Source of the DNA: Phycisphaerae bacterium
Lineage (GTDB): Bacteria > Planctomycetota > Phycisphaerae > Phycisphaerales > SM1A02
Direction of reading: 5' to 3'
DNA: 64,000 nt
Assembly (NCBI GenBank): GCA_002716385.1
Contig: PBAX01000022.1
Coordinates: 186,001 to 250,000 of the forward strand
Shown in pieces: positions 8,574-17,972 of the stretch; position 1 is the stretch's first letter; every line of letters begins with the position of its first letter. The notes under the pieces were generated by a model, which was not told the DNA's origin, made no database searches, and worked only from the letters and a program-made list of their open reading frames with translations. The translations under genes were made by a program, and so were the position numbers.

Positions 8574-10385
8574 ATGAATAAACTCGTACGTAGAACCTGG
8601 GGATTGCTGGATGGCCACGAGCAACGCCAACTTGGCCTGCTCGTAATGCTGATGATCGTTCAGGCCTGCCTCGAGGTGATCTCAATCGGCTCCATCCTGC
8701 CCTTCATGGCGCTGCTGGAAAGACCGGAAGCCATACACACGACCTGGTTCACCCAGAAGGCCTACGAATCACTGGGGTTCACGACTGATCGAAATTTTCT
8801 GATATTCAGCGGGCTCTGCGTGCTGGGCCTGTTTGTGATCGTGAACGCAGTCAATGCTCTCAGCCTGTGCGCCCAGGCCCATTTCTCGTGGATGAGATCG
8901 TTTTCGATTTCAAGGCGACTACTGAGAAGTTATCTCTCTCAGCCATACACATTCTTTCTGCGACGAAACAGTGCGGACTTCACACGAAACATCTATCAGG
9001 AAGTCAGACAAGTAATCGTGGGCTTGATTCTTCCCGGCGTCATACTGTTGTCGAGAAGTATTTCAATCAGTCTCATTCTGGCCTTGCTCCTCTACATAAA
9101 CTGGGCCATATCGCTTGGCATTGCGGTGGTTTTCACGATCACATACGCCATTGTCTTCATGGTCAGTAGAAAGGCGCTCAAGCAGATCGGAACTCGCATA
9201 GTCTCCGCAAACGAAGCCTGCTATCGCGTTACGAATGAAGCGTTTGGTGGAATCAAGGAGGCGAAGCTTCGGGGGATGGAGCAGGTATACGTAGACGCAT
9301 TCTCGCCGCAAGGCTACATGGTGGCCAGAATGAATCGCCGACGAGTCATCATTTCCGGAACTCCTCGCTACATCCTGGAAACGGTCGCATTCGGCAGTAT
9401 GCTCGTGTTGGTACTGATTCTGCTAAGCACCTCCGGCTCGATCTCAACCATCATTCCAACCTTGTCGGTGTTTGCCTTCGCTGGCTACAGGCTCATGCCA
9501 TCGCTTTCACAGATCTTCGTTGCCATTGCCAACATACGATCGTCCACCGCCAGCCTTGATGTCGTTGTTGCCGACTTGAAAAAAACGTTCCCTAAAGAGA
9601 GGCATGCGGATCGGGTGGATCCCTTTCCACTCACCGATTGCCTTGAACTTAGTCAGGTTGCATTTGAATACGAGACAGACGAAAGGCATATTCTCGAGGG
9701 AGTCGATCTTTCGATCAGACACGGGGAATCAATCGCCATCGTGGGATCCACAGGCGCGGGCAAGACCACTCTGCTGGACATCCTTCTGGGTCTGCTTGAA
9801 CCGACAATGGGAACGATGAAGATCGACGGCATTCCTGTCACACCTGAAAACGTGCGTGGATGGCAAAGCCAGATTGGATATGTTCCCCAGAACATCTTCC
9901 TCAGTGACGACAGCATCCGCCGGAACATCGCGTTTGGCATACCTGACGAAGAGGTTTCACAGGAACAAGTCGAGTACGCGGGATCGGTAGCCGGTCTGCA
10001 TGAATTCATCACATCGGAACTACCCGACGGGTACTGGACACCGGTTGGTGAAAGAGGTGTGCGGCTCAGTGGCGGTCAGATACAGAGACTCGGCATAGCA
10101 CGCGCTATCTATCACGACCCAAGCGTCATTTTTCTCGATGAAGCGACGAGTGCGTTGGATTCCAAGACCGAGAAGCAGGTGATGGACGGGCTACGGAAGC
10201 AAGCCGAGGATCGGACCGTCATCATCATTGCGCATCGTCTCACGACAGTCAGATTCTGCGATCGAATAGTCGTACTGGATTCCGGCCGGATCTCGGATAT
10301 CGGAACCTGGGATGAACTGATTGACCGCAATGAGACATTTAGGCAGTTGGCCGGGGAAGATGACGGAATTCAGTCGCTTGATTGA
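8574..10385 (+). CDS. ABC exporter, half-type permease-ATPase; PglK-like lipid-linked glycan flippase
   Basis: A 603-residue fusion of a six-helix membrane domain (about residues 1-330) and an ATPase domain with Walker A GSTGAGKTT (391-399), Q-loop VPQN, signature LSGGQ (498-502), Walker B VIFLDE (518-523) and the switch His in IIAHR. The GSTGAGKTT form and overall layout resemble PglK, which flips undecaprenyl-diphosphate oligosaccharide in bacterial N-glycosylation, and other MsbA/Wzk-type exporters. It is divergent from the pse operon and followed by a UDP-sugar epimerase, which supports a glycan substrate. No clear Shine-Dalgarno precedes the ATG. Lipid A or peptide export cannot be excluded. 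Confidence 0.75.
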   Translation: MNKLVRRTWGLLDGHEQRQLGLLVMLMIVQACLEVISIGSILPFMALLERPEAIHTTWFTQKAYESLGFTTDRNFLIFSGLCVLGLFVIVNAVNALSLCAQAHFSWMRSFSISRRLLRSYLSQPYTFFLRRNSADFTRNIYQEVRQVIVGLILPGVILLSRSISISLILALLLYINWAISLGIAVVFTITYAIVFMVSRKALKQIGTRIVSANEACYRVTNEAFGGIKEAKLRGMEQVYVDAFSPQGYMVARMNRRRVIISGTPRYILETVAFGSMLVLVLILLSTSGSISTIIPTLSVFAFAGYRLMPSLSQIFVAIANIRSSTASLDVVVADLKKTFPKERHADRVDPFPLTDCLELSQVAFEYETDERHILEGVDLSIRHGESIAIVGSTGAGKTTLLDILLGLLEPTMGTMKIDGIPVTPENVRGWQSQIGYVPQNIFLSDDSIRRNIAFGIPDEEVSQEQVEYAGSVAGLHEFITSELPDGYWTPVGERGVRLSGGQIQRLGIARAIYHDPSVIFLDEATSALDSKTEKQVMDGLRKQAEDRTVIIIAHRLTTVRFCDRIVVLDSGRISDIGTWDELIDRNETFRQLAGEDDGIQSLD

Positions 10386-10416
10386 ATTGATATGATCCAA
10401 TTCAGGAGTGGTCGCC

Positions 10417-11433
10417 ATGCGGGTTCTGGTCACCGGAGCAGCCGGTTTCATCGGGTCATTCACGGCTCATCGCCTTCTTGAAAGAGGCGATGAAGTTGTC
10501 GGATTCGACAATCTGAACGACTACTACGATCCCAGCCTGAAGCAGGCCCGGCTTGATCGAATCAATTCCAGAGAAGATGCCGACCGCTTCGAATTCATCA
10601 AGGGTGAACTAGCGGATCGCGAGGCCATCGAATCACTGTTTGCAAACCAGCAAATTGATCGTGTGGTACATCTCGCTGCTCAAGCGGGCGTGCGACACTC
10701 TCTCAAGTTTCCACATGTCTACATCGATTCAAATGTCACGGGGTTTCTTCATGTCCTCGAGGGTTGTCGATATCACGACGTGGAACATCTCGTATACGCG
10801 TCAACATCCTCCGTCTACGGCAGCGATACCTCGATGCCCTTCTCGGAACACAAGGGCGCCGATCATCCGATGACGCTCTATGCCGCGACCAAACGGGCCA
10901 ACGAACACATGGCTCACGGCTACAGCAACCTGTTCGGACTACCTACCACTGGTCTTCGGTTCTTCACCGTCTATGGACCATGGGGACGACCCGATATGGC
11001 CTTGTTCCTCTTCACCAAGGCCATTCTCGCGGGGGAACCGATCAACGTCTTCAACCACGGTAAGCACCAGCGCGACTTCACCTATGTCGAGGACATCGTG
11101 CAGGGCATCGTCGGTGCACTGGACAATCCAGCGAAGCCGGATCCCGACTTCGACACCGACAATCCCGATCCTGCCATCAGCAACGTCCCATGGCGGGTCT
11201 ACAACATCGGCAACAGTAAGCCCGTCGAACTGATGCACTACATCAAGCTGCTCGAGGACTATCTCGGAAAGAAGGCCGAGATGAACATGCTCCCCTTGCA
11301 ACCTGGCGATATCCCGACCACATGGGCCGACACAAGCGATCTCGAACGTGATGTCGGCTACAAGTCCACCACCAGTGTGGAGGACGGCGTGAAGGCATTC
11401 GTCGACTGGTACCTCGACTATTACCGGGATTGA
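10417..11433 (+). CDS. UDP-glucuronate 4-epimerase (CapI/LspL type)
   Basis: Extended SDR epimerase of 338 residues. VLVTGAAGFIGS is the NAD loop; FDNLNDYYDPSLKQARL is the stretch typical of UDP-GlcA 4-epimerases; ASTSSVYG and YAATK hold the Ser/Tyr/Lys catalytic set; RFFTVYGPWGRPDMA and QRDFTYVEDI follow. ATG 10417 has AGGAG at 9 nt; a GTG at 10408 is less likely. It would supply UDP-galacturonate for surface glycan. It follows the flippase by 31 nt, so co-transcription is likely. Its last bases overlap the convergent sixA. Confidence 0.85.
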   Translation: MRVLVTGAAGFIGSFTAHRLLERGDEVVGFDNLNDYYDPSLKQARLDRINSREDADRFEFIKGELADREAIESLFANQQIDRVVHLAAQAGVRHSLKFPHVYIDSNVTGFLHVLEGCRYHDVEHLVYASTSSVYGSDTSMPFSEHKGADHPMTLYAATKRANEHMAHGYSNLFGLPTTGLRFFTVYGPWGRPDMALFLFTKAILAGEPINVFNHGKHQRDFTYVEDIVQGIVGALDNPAKPDPDFDTDNPDPAISNVPWRVYNIGNSKPVELMHYIKLLEDYLGKKAEMNMLPLQPGDIPTTWADTSDLERDVGYKSTTSVEDGVKAFVDWYLDYYRD

Positions 11434-11924
11434 GTACTGGGAAGTTCCTTGGGTCGCCAGATGGCATCGAGCGTGGCGGTTGGAGATTTCAGGATATCCA
11501 TCCAACTTTTCTCGAAACTCAATGAGGCGATCACTGCGGTGGGACATCCTTCAAGACAGGCGGTCGTCGCGTGTATGAAATCCTCCACACCCGGATTGTG
11601 CGCCACGAGAAGTATGCATTCCTCTTCTCGACATTCGGACATGATCGTTTCGAGCATCGTCTGAGGTGTAGACAGGTAGAGCTCCTGATAGAGATGCACG
11701 TCGGGCGATGATTCCCATGTACTCGCCACAAGCTCCGCTGTCGTACGAGCTCTCAATGCCGTCGAACTGAGAATCCGATCGGGGCGTAGCCCCTGTTCGT
11801 CAAGCCATGCACCCATTCGCGGCGCATCACGAAGTCCTCGATCATTCAGCGGCCGGTCATGGTCGGACAGCCCCGGCTTAGACCAGCTGGACTTGGCATG
11901 TCGCATCAAGAGCAATCGTCCCAT
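11421..11924 (-). CDS. sixA: SixA-type phosphohistidine phosphatase
   Basis: A 167-residue histidine phosphatase. LLLMRHAKSSW carries the RHG-like catalytic Arg8-His9; NDRGLRDAPRMG, SSTALRARTTAEL and LLVAHNPGVEDF (second catalytic His) complete the fold, and the short length with RHAKS indicates SixA rather than phosphoglycerate mutase. Its ATG shares a base with the ppk stop, so translation is probably coupled to polyphosphate kinase. It may dephosphorylate a phosphohistidine protein, a family role. Confidence 0.87.
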   Translation of the reverse strand: MGRLLLMRHAKSSWSKPGLSDHDRPLNDRGLRDAPRMGAWLDEQGLRPDRILSSTALRARTTAELVASTWESSPDVHLYQELYLSTPQTMLETIMSECREEECILLVAHNPGVEDFIHATTACLEGCPTAVIASLSFEKSWMDILKSPTATLDAIWRPKELPSTQSR

Positions 11925-14179
11925 TACTTCTTCTTTCTACCCGTGGCTTTCTTGCGAGGCTGGGACTTTGAGACCGAGCGTTTCTCGCTGGATCCGGACT
12001 TCGACCCTCCACTCGAGCCCAGTTTGTTCTTGGCACGATTCTCGACCTTCGTGATGTCCTGACACAAGGTCAGGAACGTGCCATCGCCTGAAGGTCTTCC
12101 GACTTCCATGGATGCCTCGATTCGGGGCCTTTGATAGGTCCCATCCGACATCATGTCCCATGCGTTGAGACGATCGGCGAAATTCACTTCCATGATGCGC
12201 TTCAACCGCCGTTTCGCTGAAAGATCCTCGATCGGCGTGACGACCTCCACACGAGTATCGAGGTTGCGCTTCATCCAGTCGGCCGAACCGATGAACCAGA
12301 GCCCCTTGAGTTGATCCTCTTCACCATTGGCGAAGTGGAAGACACGGGAATGCTCCAGGAACTGTCCGGTGATCGAAACGACCCGGATGTTCTCAGTCAG
12401 GCCTGGAATACCCGGCTTCAGGCAGCAGAAACCCCGTACGGAAAGATCCACTGGAACACCTGCTCGAGACGCCTTGATGAGTTCGTTCATGATTGCCGGA
12501 TCTTCGAGCTGATTCATCTTGGCCATGATTCGGGCCGGGCGGCCTGCCTCGGCAGCCTTTGTTTCATTTTGTATCAACTCCATGAAGCGATCTCGCATCG
12601 TGATTGGTGCGATGAGCAGCTTCTTGAAATCACGGAATCGCGATCTGCCTGTGAGATAATTGAGCAGCTCGACGAGGTCATTCGTCAAGTCGGTGCGACA
12701 TGTCAGCAGGCCAATGTCCGAATAAGACCTTGCAGTACCAGAGTGATAGTTTCCTGTGCCGATGTGTGCATAGCTTCGGAGCTTGTCCCCTTCGCGACGC
12801 ACGACCAATGACGTCTTCGCATGCGTCTTGTACCCGAGCATGCCGTAGGCCACGTGGATCCCATGTTTCTCCAGAAGACGAGTCAGCTGCATGTTCTGGT
12901 CCTCGTCAAATCTCGCACGCAACTCCACGATGCAGGACACCTGCTTTCCACTATCGGCCGCCCGAATGAGCGTTTCGATGAACGATGAATCGATGTCGGT
13001 CCGGTAGAGAGACTGTTTGATGGCCAGAACATCCTTGTCCTCCGCCGCCGACAGCAGGAAGCGTTCTACGGATGCGTCGAAGGACTCGTAGGGATGATGA
13101 ACCAGAATGTCCCGCTTCCGCATTTCAGCGAAGATGTCCTCTTCACCAGTTCTCAGTCGTGAGGGCGGAACCGGAACCCATCTTGGTCGGACCAGATCAG
13201 GTCGATCGATGACCTGCAGGTCATTCAGTGTGGTGTAATCCAGCAGTCCGGAACGTGCGTAGTGCGATCGGGAATCCAACTCCAGTTCATCAAGCAGGAG
13301 ATCCACGATCTCCTTCGAGGGATCGGTCGGCGTCTCGAGTCGGACAGCCTCCGCAAACCTGCGATGGCGGAGTGACTCCTGGACGAATTCCATGAGATCC
13401 TCGATGTCCTCCTCGTCTTCCTCCAGACCGGCACCTCGCGTGACTCTGAATAGAAGCGTGTCGTGGATGTCCATGCCCGGGAAGATCTCATGGAGATTGT
13501 TCTCGATGATGTCGCATACGGAAATGATGGTCGCCGGTGTCGAGCCTTCCATCCCCTGCACAGGCCCCTCTTCAGGCACACGCATCCAGCTCGAAAGACC
13601 ATCCGGGATCTTCACTCGGGCGAACTGCCTTGTAGAACTGCCGGGCTCGGAAATGAGAACACCGATGCTCAGTGAGAGATTCGAAATGAACGGGAATGGA
13701 TGACCGGGATCCACGGCAAGTGGCGTCAGTATGGGAAAGACCATCTCGTGGAACCAGGTGTCCATACGACCACGTTGTTCATGGTCGAGCTCATTCCATT
13801 TGACCAGCCTGATTTCGTTCTCATTGAGCTCTGGTTCTATCTCGTCGGACCAGATCCTCGCCTGCCTTTCCTGAAATATTTCAATGGCGTCTCGACAGGA
13901 TTCGAGCTGTTGACGAACAGACAATCCATCGTGAGTACGTTTTTCCGCACCCGTCTTGACCCGTTGATTCAACAGGGCGATTCGCTTCATGAAGAACTCA
14001 TCGAGATTCGAGGCGGTGATCGCAAGGAACCGAAGCCGATCCTTCAATGGATGGGACGGATCCTCCGCCTCCGTGATCACCCGCTTGTTGAATTCAAGCC
14101 AGCCCAGATCCCGTCCAACAAAATTGGATTCGGCCCGAGCATCCGTTGGATTCAATTCTGGATTCCTCCCGGGAACCAT
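11924..14179 (-). CDS. ppk1: Polyphosphate kinase 1
   Basis: Reversibly polymerises ATP gamma-phosphate into polyphosphate. The 751-residue protein has the N-terminal RDLGWLEFNKRV and SNLDEFFMKR motifs, then two PLD-like domains. His453 in YKTHAK and His472 in YAHIGTGNYH have the spacing of the E. coli catalytic pair His435/His454. RGFCCLKPG and the VFHFANG stretch follow. The last ~40 residues are Lys/Ser/Arg-rich, a basic tail. CAGGAG precedes the ATG by 7 nt. It forms a two-gene operon with sixA. Confidence 0.95.
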   Translation of the reverse strand: MVPGRNPELNPTDARAESNFVGRDLGWLEFNKRVITEAEDPSHPLKDRLRFLAITASNLDEFFMKRIALLNQRVKTGAEKRTHDGLSVRQQLESCRDAIEIFQERQARIWSDEIEPELNENEIRLVKWNELDHEQRGRMDTWFHEMVFPILTPLAVDPGHPFPFISNLSLSIGVLISEPGSSTRQFARVKIPDGLSSWMRVPEEGPVQGMEGSTPATIISVCDIIENNLHEIFPGMDIHDTLLFRVTRGAGLEEDEEDIEDLMEFVQESLRHRRFAEAVRLETPTDPSKEIVDLLLDELELDSRSHYARSGLLDYTTLNDLQVIDRPDLVRPRWVPVPPSRLRTGEEDIFAEMRKRDILVHHPYESFDASVERFLLSAAEDKDVLAIKQSLYRTDIDSSFIETLIRAADSGKQVSCIVELRARFDEDQNMQLTRLLEKHGIHVAYGMLGYKTHAKTSLVVRREGDKLRSYAHIGTGNYHSGTARSYSDIGLLTCRTDLTNDLVELLNYLTGRSRFRDFKKLLIAPITMRDRFMELIQNETKAAEAGRPARIMAKMNQLEDPAIMNELIKASRAGVPVDLSVRGFCCLKPGIPGLTENIRVVSITGQFLEHSRVFHFANGEEDQLKGLWFIGSADWMKRNLDTRVEVVTPIEDLSAKRRLKRIMEVNFADRLNAWDMMSDGTYQRPRIEASMEVGRPSGDGTFLTLCQDITKVENRAKNKLGSSGGSKSGSSEKRSVSKSQPRKKATGRKKK

Positions 14180-14334
14180 GAATGGACTCCTGAATCATTC
14201 GAAAGATGGTGGAAACGATGTCCCGAATCGATGAGACGAGCACTTCATCCTAGATGTTCAAGATGTCATTTTATCCGTGATGAACAAACTTAATATCGAG
14301 TGGCCACGGGTTTGAAGTCACATCTAGGGGTGAT

Positions 14335-14369
14335 AAAAAAACCGGCCGCGACCTAGAAGGTCGCGGCCG
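14335..14369 (-). terminator. Strong intrinsic terminator (minus-strand transcript)
   Basis: An 11-bp perfect GC-rich stem (14343-14353 with 14359-14369, 5-nt loop) is followed on the minus strand by seven T residues. Read on the plus strand there is no U-tract after the stem, so it is minus-directed. No protein gene ends here on that strand. Confidence 0.9.
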
Positions 14370-14580
14370 ACGCTCGGAAGTCATGCCGACAAGCGGCATG
14401 TGAAACTCGAAAAACAGGACGCCAAATGAATGGCTCCATGCTCGAGTCGCGTCGTTGGCCCGTAATCCTCGATTGAACGACGAAACCTGGTGGAGGGCCA
14501 GGCTGCGGGAACCACAACAAATCAATGCAGAATCCCCACCCTGTCGTGCCAATCGGTCCTTGATACTGACCTTCGGCGCA
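14335..14580 (-). ncRNA. Candidate structured small RNA, about 245 nt
   Basis: On the minus strand, four perfect-stem hairpins come in series: CCTGG with CCCTCCA loop (14486-14502), CGTCGTT/AACGACG (14450-14482), CATGCCG/CGGCATG (14382-14400), and the terminator (14343-14369). An upstream promoter-like pair, TTGGCG-N16-TACTAT (14614-14587), would start the RNA near 14580. The stretch lies between divergent ppk1 and TPR genes. An ORF of 125 codons covers it but reads through the terminator. The CCCTCC loop could pair with Shine-Dalgarno sequences. I do not recognise it as tmRNA, RNase P or SRP RNA; 6S RNA is not excluded. Confidence 0.55.
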
Positions 14581-14586
14581 CCCCTG

Positions 14587-14614
14587 ATAGTAGAAGCCAA
14601 TTCCATGGCGCCAA
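14587..14614 (-). promoter_or_regulatory. Promoter candidate for the small RNA
   Basis: On the minus strand TTGGCG (14614-14609) and TACTAT (14592-14587) are separated by 16 nt, each matching the sigma-70 consensus at four of six positions. Confidence 0.4.
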
Positions 14615-14624
14615 GAGCAGAAAC

Positions 14625-14888
14625 TATCGGAACCTGAAATCTGCCCAAGTTTTTGCCCGAAAGGCAGTTATCGGTCTCTTCACGGAGGTTCGCGAATCGG
14701 TCCCAGCTTGCCTAAATACCCAGATGGGCCCTGAATGCCCCCTGATGGCCCAATCCGGAAGGCTCTTCAGGAGGGGTTCCGCCCCCCCTGTTCCATGGAT
14801 GCCGCACACCCCGATTGCCATATGCTGAATACCCGGACCTGCTCCGGACGAACGGCTCAACCGCATCGATCTGCTTCAAGACTAAGGA
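14625..14888. other. Intergenic stretch, no gene recognised
   Basis: About 260 bases upstream of the TPR gene, with a C/G-run-rich section near 14770-14790. I see no credible coding region. It presumably holds the TPR gene promoter, which I could not locate. Confidence 0.5.
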
Positions 14889-14894
14889 ATGATG

Positions 14895-16340
14895 ATGAGA
14901 AACGTTGAATGGCTCAGATGGTTGCTGATGATCGTTCTTGCGGTCATTGCCGTGTACTTCTTCCTCTTCAAATCGCAGGGAGCCCCACCGCCACCGACTC
15001 CGAGGGTGGAGGCTGTCAAGGATCCTCTCCTCAGGGACAGCATTCAGAGCCAGCTCAATCGTGTTTCGAAGGAGCCGACCAAGTTCGATCCCAGATTGAA
15101 ACTATGCATGCTCTACGACGCCAATGAACTGAATGATGTTGCGGAGGTTTGCTACGAACAGTTGAGCGGACTTCTGACCGAACATCCGAGACCCTGGTAC
15201 CAGCTCGCGTTGCTTCAGGAACGCACAGGTCGTGAAGCACAGGCGATCGAGACCATGAAGATCGCGGCATCCCATGCTGCTGAAACGGAAATCGCGCTTC
15301 CCAACTGGCAGATCGGAAGAATGCTGCTCGACTCCGGAAGATCCACCGAAGCACTCGAGTACCTCACGAAAGCCCAGAGAAAAATCGGGAATCAACCCGC
15401 TTTGATGGCGACGATCATGCGGACTCATATCGAATCCGGAAACCCGCAGATCGCAGTGGATTTCGCCGAGCAGAATGAACTTGTCCGAACGCCTCTTGGT
15501 CCCTACATCCAACAACTGCTGGCGGATGCCCATTCGGAGCTTGGCAACACCAGTGAAGCCCAGGAAGCCATGCAGTACGCCGACAGTCGCACACCTTCCA
15601 TGAACGACAGCTGGTCGCTCGAGATTCTCCGCATGCGATACGACCTGCCGAGTCTGAAGATGAGAATTGCCGCAGCCATACAGCAGCAGAAATGGGAAGC
15701 TGCGCTTCGTCTGCTCGATCAACTTGATCAATACGAACCGCCCACGAACGCCACTCGACTTCAGAGGGCTGGATGTCTCATACAGGCGGGTTCCCCCGAG
15801 CAGGCGAACGCGATAATCGATGGCCTGCTGATGGAAGCTCCGGATGACTCGGCACTATTGATCGCCAAGGCCAATGCACAACTGGAAATCGCCGACAAAC
15901 GTCAGGACATGACCAAGGCCGTTCAGGCATTGGAAACCTCGGAGAAGCTACTTGAGATCGATGACGCCGATCTCAATGCCTACTTCGTCAACATACGTGC
16001 ATTGATACTCCTGAATCGTCATCTGGAAGCAATCGATTCCTGCCGAGCCGCATGGAAGATGAATCCGAACCAACCGACGCCTGTTCTCATGGCGTGCAAT
16101 CTGATCCAGGCGAATCAGCTCTGGAAGGACAACGAGGACATGCTTCGCGCAATGGCGGAGAAGAACCCCAGACATCCGACCGCAGGATCCATGCTGGTGC
16201 TTTCGCTGGTTGAGAATGGTCGAATCGATGAGGCTGGCCTGTTCCTGAACACGCTCACTGATCCGAACCATGATGGAACACTTCTCAACAGAGCCAGAGA
16301 GGCGTACGCCGCTGCAAAGGCTGGAGCGGATCAGGACTGA
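14895..16340 (+). CDS. Membrane-anchored TPR-repeat protein
   Basis: 481 residues. One N-terminal membrane helix (WLLMIVLAVIAVYFFLF) is followed by a Pro-rich linker and then TPR-like repeats over the rest, for example PWYQLALLQERTGREAQAIETM and PNWQIGRMLLDSGRSTEALEYL. It should face the periplasm as a protein-interaction scaffold; the partner is unknown. Three consecutive ATGs occur; the third (14895) has AAGGA at 6 nt. The last 10 nt overlap convergent tag. Confidence 0.75.
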   Translation: MRNVEWLRWLLMIVLAVIAVYFFLFKSQGAPPPPTPRVEAVKDPLLRDSIQSQLNRVSKEPTKFDPRLKLCMLYDANELNDVAEVCYEQLSGLLTEHPRPWYQLALLQERTGREAQAIETMKIAASHAAETEIALPNWQIGRMLLDSGRSTEALEYLTKAQRKIGNQPALMATIMRTHIESGNPQIAVDFAEQNELVRTPLGPYIQQLLADAHSELGNTSEAQEAMQYADSRTPSMNDSWSLEILRMRYDLPSLKMRIAAAIQQQKWEAALRLLDQLDQYEPPTNATRLQRAGCLIQAGSPEQANAIIDGLLMEAPDDSALLIAKANAQLEIADKRQDMTKAVQALETSEKLLEIDDADLNAYFVNIRALILLNRHLEAIDSCRAAWKMNPNQPTPVLMACNLIQANQLWKDNEDMLRAMAEKNPRHPTAGSMLVLSLVENGRIDEAGLFLNTLTDPNHDGTLLNRAREAYAAAKAGADQD

Positions 16341-16915
16341 CCTGATCCACAGGCGGCGTGCCTGAAGCAACTCGTCAGGTGGTCGTTGACCATTCCGACA
16401 GCCTGCATGAACGCGTAGCAGACGGTCGGACCGGTCCACTTGAATCCAAGTGACTTGAGCTCTCGAGCCATGTTCCTCGATTCTTCCGTGAGATCGGGGA
16501 CCTGTGCCTGATTCTCCCATTGGTTCACGATCGTCTTTCCGCCCACGTGATCCCACAGGATGGCTGACAGCGGCCGGCCCGCCTTCGCCAGATCAAGTAC
16601 CACTCTGGCATTGTGGACGGCCGACTCGATCTTGGCGCGATTTCGGATGATTCGAGCATCACCCATCGCCGCTTCGATTCTGGAGGCATCCCACTTGACC
16701 AGATTCACGGGCTCGAGTCCGTCCATGACTTCCAGAATCGCTGCTCGCTTTCTCAGGACGACCAGCCATGACAAGCCGGACTGGAACGTATCCAGTGTGA
16801 GTTTCACGAACAGGTCGGTGTCGTCATGGATCGGGACACCCCATTCCTCGTCGTGATAGGCCACGTACTGGGGATCGGTTCCACACCAGGGGCATCGATG
16901 GAGATCGGTATTCAT
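16331..16915 (-). CDS. tag: DNA-3-methyladenine glycosylase I
   Basis: Base-excision repair enzyme of 194 residues that releases 3-methyladenine. RCPWCGTDPQYVAYHDEEWG is the Tag signature with zinc-binding Cys; FVKLTLDTFQSGLSW, RNRAKIESAVHNA, LKSLGFKWTGPTVCYAFMQAVGMVNDH and the C-terminal Cys/His pair complete it. The ATG has no strong Shine-Dalgarno; TAGGAT sits 8 nt upstream and may be a -10 of a leaderless or near-leaderless transcript. Confidence 0.93.
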   Translation of the reverse strand: MNTDLHRCPWCGTDPQYVAYHDEEWGVPIHDDTDLFVKLTLDTFQSGLSWLVVLRKRAAILEVMDGLEPVNLVKWDASRIEAAMGDARIIRNRAKIESAVHNARVVLDLAKAGRPLSAILWDHVGGKTIVNQWENQAQVPDLTEESRNMARELKSLGFKWTGPTVCYAFMQAVGMVNDHLTSCFRHAACGSGQS

Positions 16916-16979
16916 GGAAAAGAATCCTAGAGTTCCATTGATACTGTTGTTCTAGGCACCAGTATGCTCAGATCTCAGA

Positions 16980-17900
16980 CTACTTGGTCGGGAACTCTGG
17001 CATGTGAGCAACCACTTCAATCGGTCGAAGCAAATCATCCGGTACCACCTCCATGAAGTCCTCCACAAACTTCATGGTTTTTCGATACATCGTGAGCCAC
17101 GACCCTATATTTCTCACCTCAACCAACGACATCCTGTGCTGAATGATCAGCAGATCATCAACGAATTCAATCAGGTAGAGGGATGGCGAATTCATCAGGA
17201 ATTCCATGACCTCCTGGGAAACCCGGCCGTAGGCCGCCTTCGCATCGGTGGCATGCACAACCCACGCCGCATTGAAATCCTCGGACTCGAAGGAGATCTC
17301 GGGACGACTTGAAGGAAGTTGGAAATAATCAGTGAACTCACGTGGGTGGATGTTCATCGGTGGACAAGGTTTCGAATTCTCGATCATCACGAAGATGCTA
17401 TCTCCAGATGGCGTCTTAGCCCTGACACTGTACTCCTCGTTTTGTTTGAGAAAGTTATCATGTACTGCGCCGTGGGCCCAGAAGATGCGGACTCCTCGGT
17501 CATCGAATTGGCGGTAGATCAGATAACGCTTCTTGGCATGCTTCCAGAAGATCGTCGATTGCTGAAGATTCTTCGCGAAGGATGTTCGACCGGGCTCAAT
17601 TGCCTTGGGCTTCGCTTCGAAGCTCCATCCGGTCGCCTCGGCCCACTTGAGAAATCGAAGCCGTGACTTGGTGCTCAACAGCCCCAACAGATAACCAAGC
17701 AATCCTCCAAGTGGGCATCCGATCGCCAGAATCGCGGTCAGCAGCGATTGCCAGGATCTGAGACCTAACCCGAAACCGAAGATGGCGATGGGGATGCTGA
17801 GAACTATCGACATGATCAAGGCCCCGAGGATCATGGCCGGGATCAGACGCGCATGAAATCCCTTGACTTTGGACCATTGATATTGTGATTCCGTATCCAT
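16980..17900 (-). CDS. Predicted membrane protein, DUF3137-like
   Basis: 306 residues. Two membrane helices (about residues 20-42 and 50-73) precede a soluble domain. The later part, FESEDFNAAWVVHATD and a run ending in LLIIQH, resembles the DUF3137 pattern in which a short segment asks whether a soluble domain matches cell-type values; this is a loose resemblance only. ATG 17900 has GGGAG at 7 nt. The gene stands alone between tag and a divergent ABC transporter. No function is claimed. Confidence 0.6.
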   Translation of the reverse strand: MDTESQYQWSKVKGFHARLIPAMILGALIMSIVLSIPIAIFGFGLGLRSWQSLLTAILAIGCPLGGLLGYLLGLLSTKSRLRFLKWAEATGWSFEAKPKAIEPGRTSFAKNLQQSTIFWKHAKKRYLIYRQFDDRGVRIFWAHGAVHDNFLKQNEEYSVRAKTPSGDSIFVMIENSKPCPPMNIHPREFTDYFQLPSSRPEISFESEDFNAAWVVHATDAKAAYGRVSQEVMEFLMNSPSLYLIEFVDDLLIIQHRMSLVEVRNIGSWLTMYRKTMKFVEDFMEVVPDDLLRPIEVVAHMPEFPTK

Positions 17901-17958
17901 CACACATCTCCCTACATCATCAACTCACGAAAAGAATCCTACAGATCCGCTGGTAGCG

Positions 17959-17964
17959 TATCCT
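17959..17964 (+). promoter_or_regulatory. -10-like TATCCT just before the ABC ATPase start
   Basis: TATCCT ends 8 nt before ATG 17973 and no Shine-Dalgarno is visible, which fits a leaderless transcript. Confidence 0.4.
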
Positions 17965-17972
17965 GCATCGGA

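Noticed and set aside
14271-14648. A 125-codon minus-strand frame
   Set aside because: It reads through a strong terminator and has no protein-like features; the region fits a structured RNA better.
14650-14888. tRNA or tmRNA in the gap before the TPR gene
   Set aside because: No T-loop GTTCGAATC or acceptor stem pair; GGTTCGCGAATC near 14688 lacks a matching cloverleaf.
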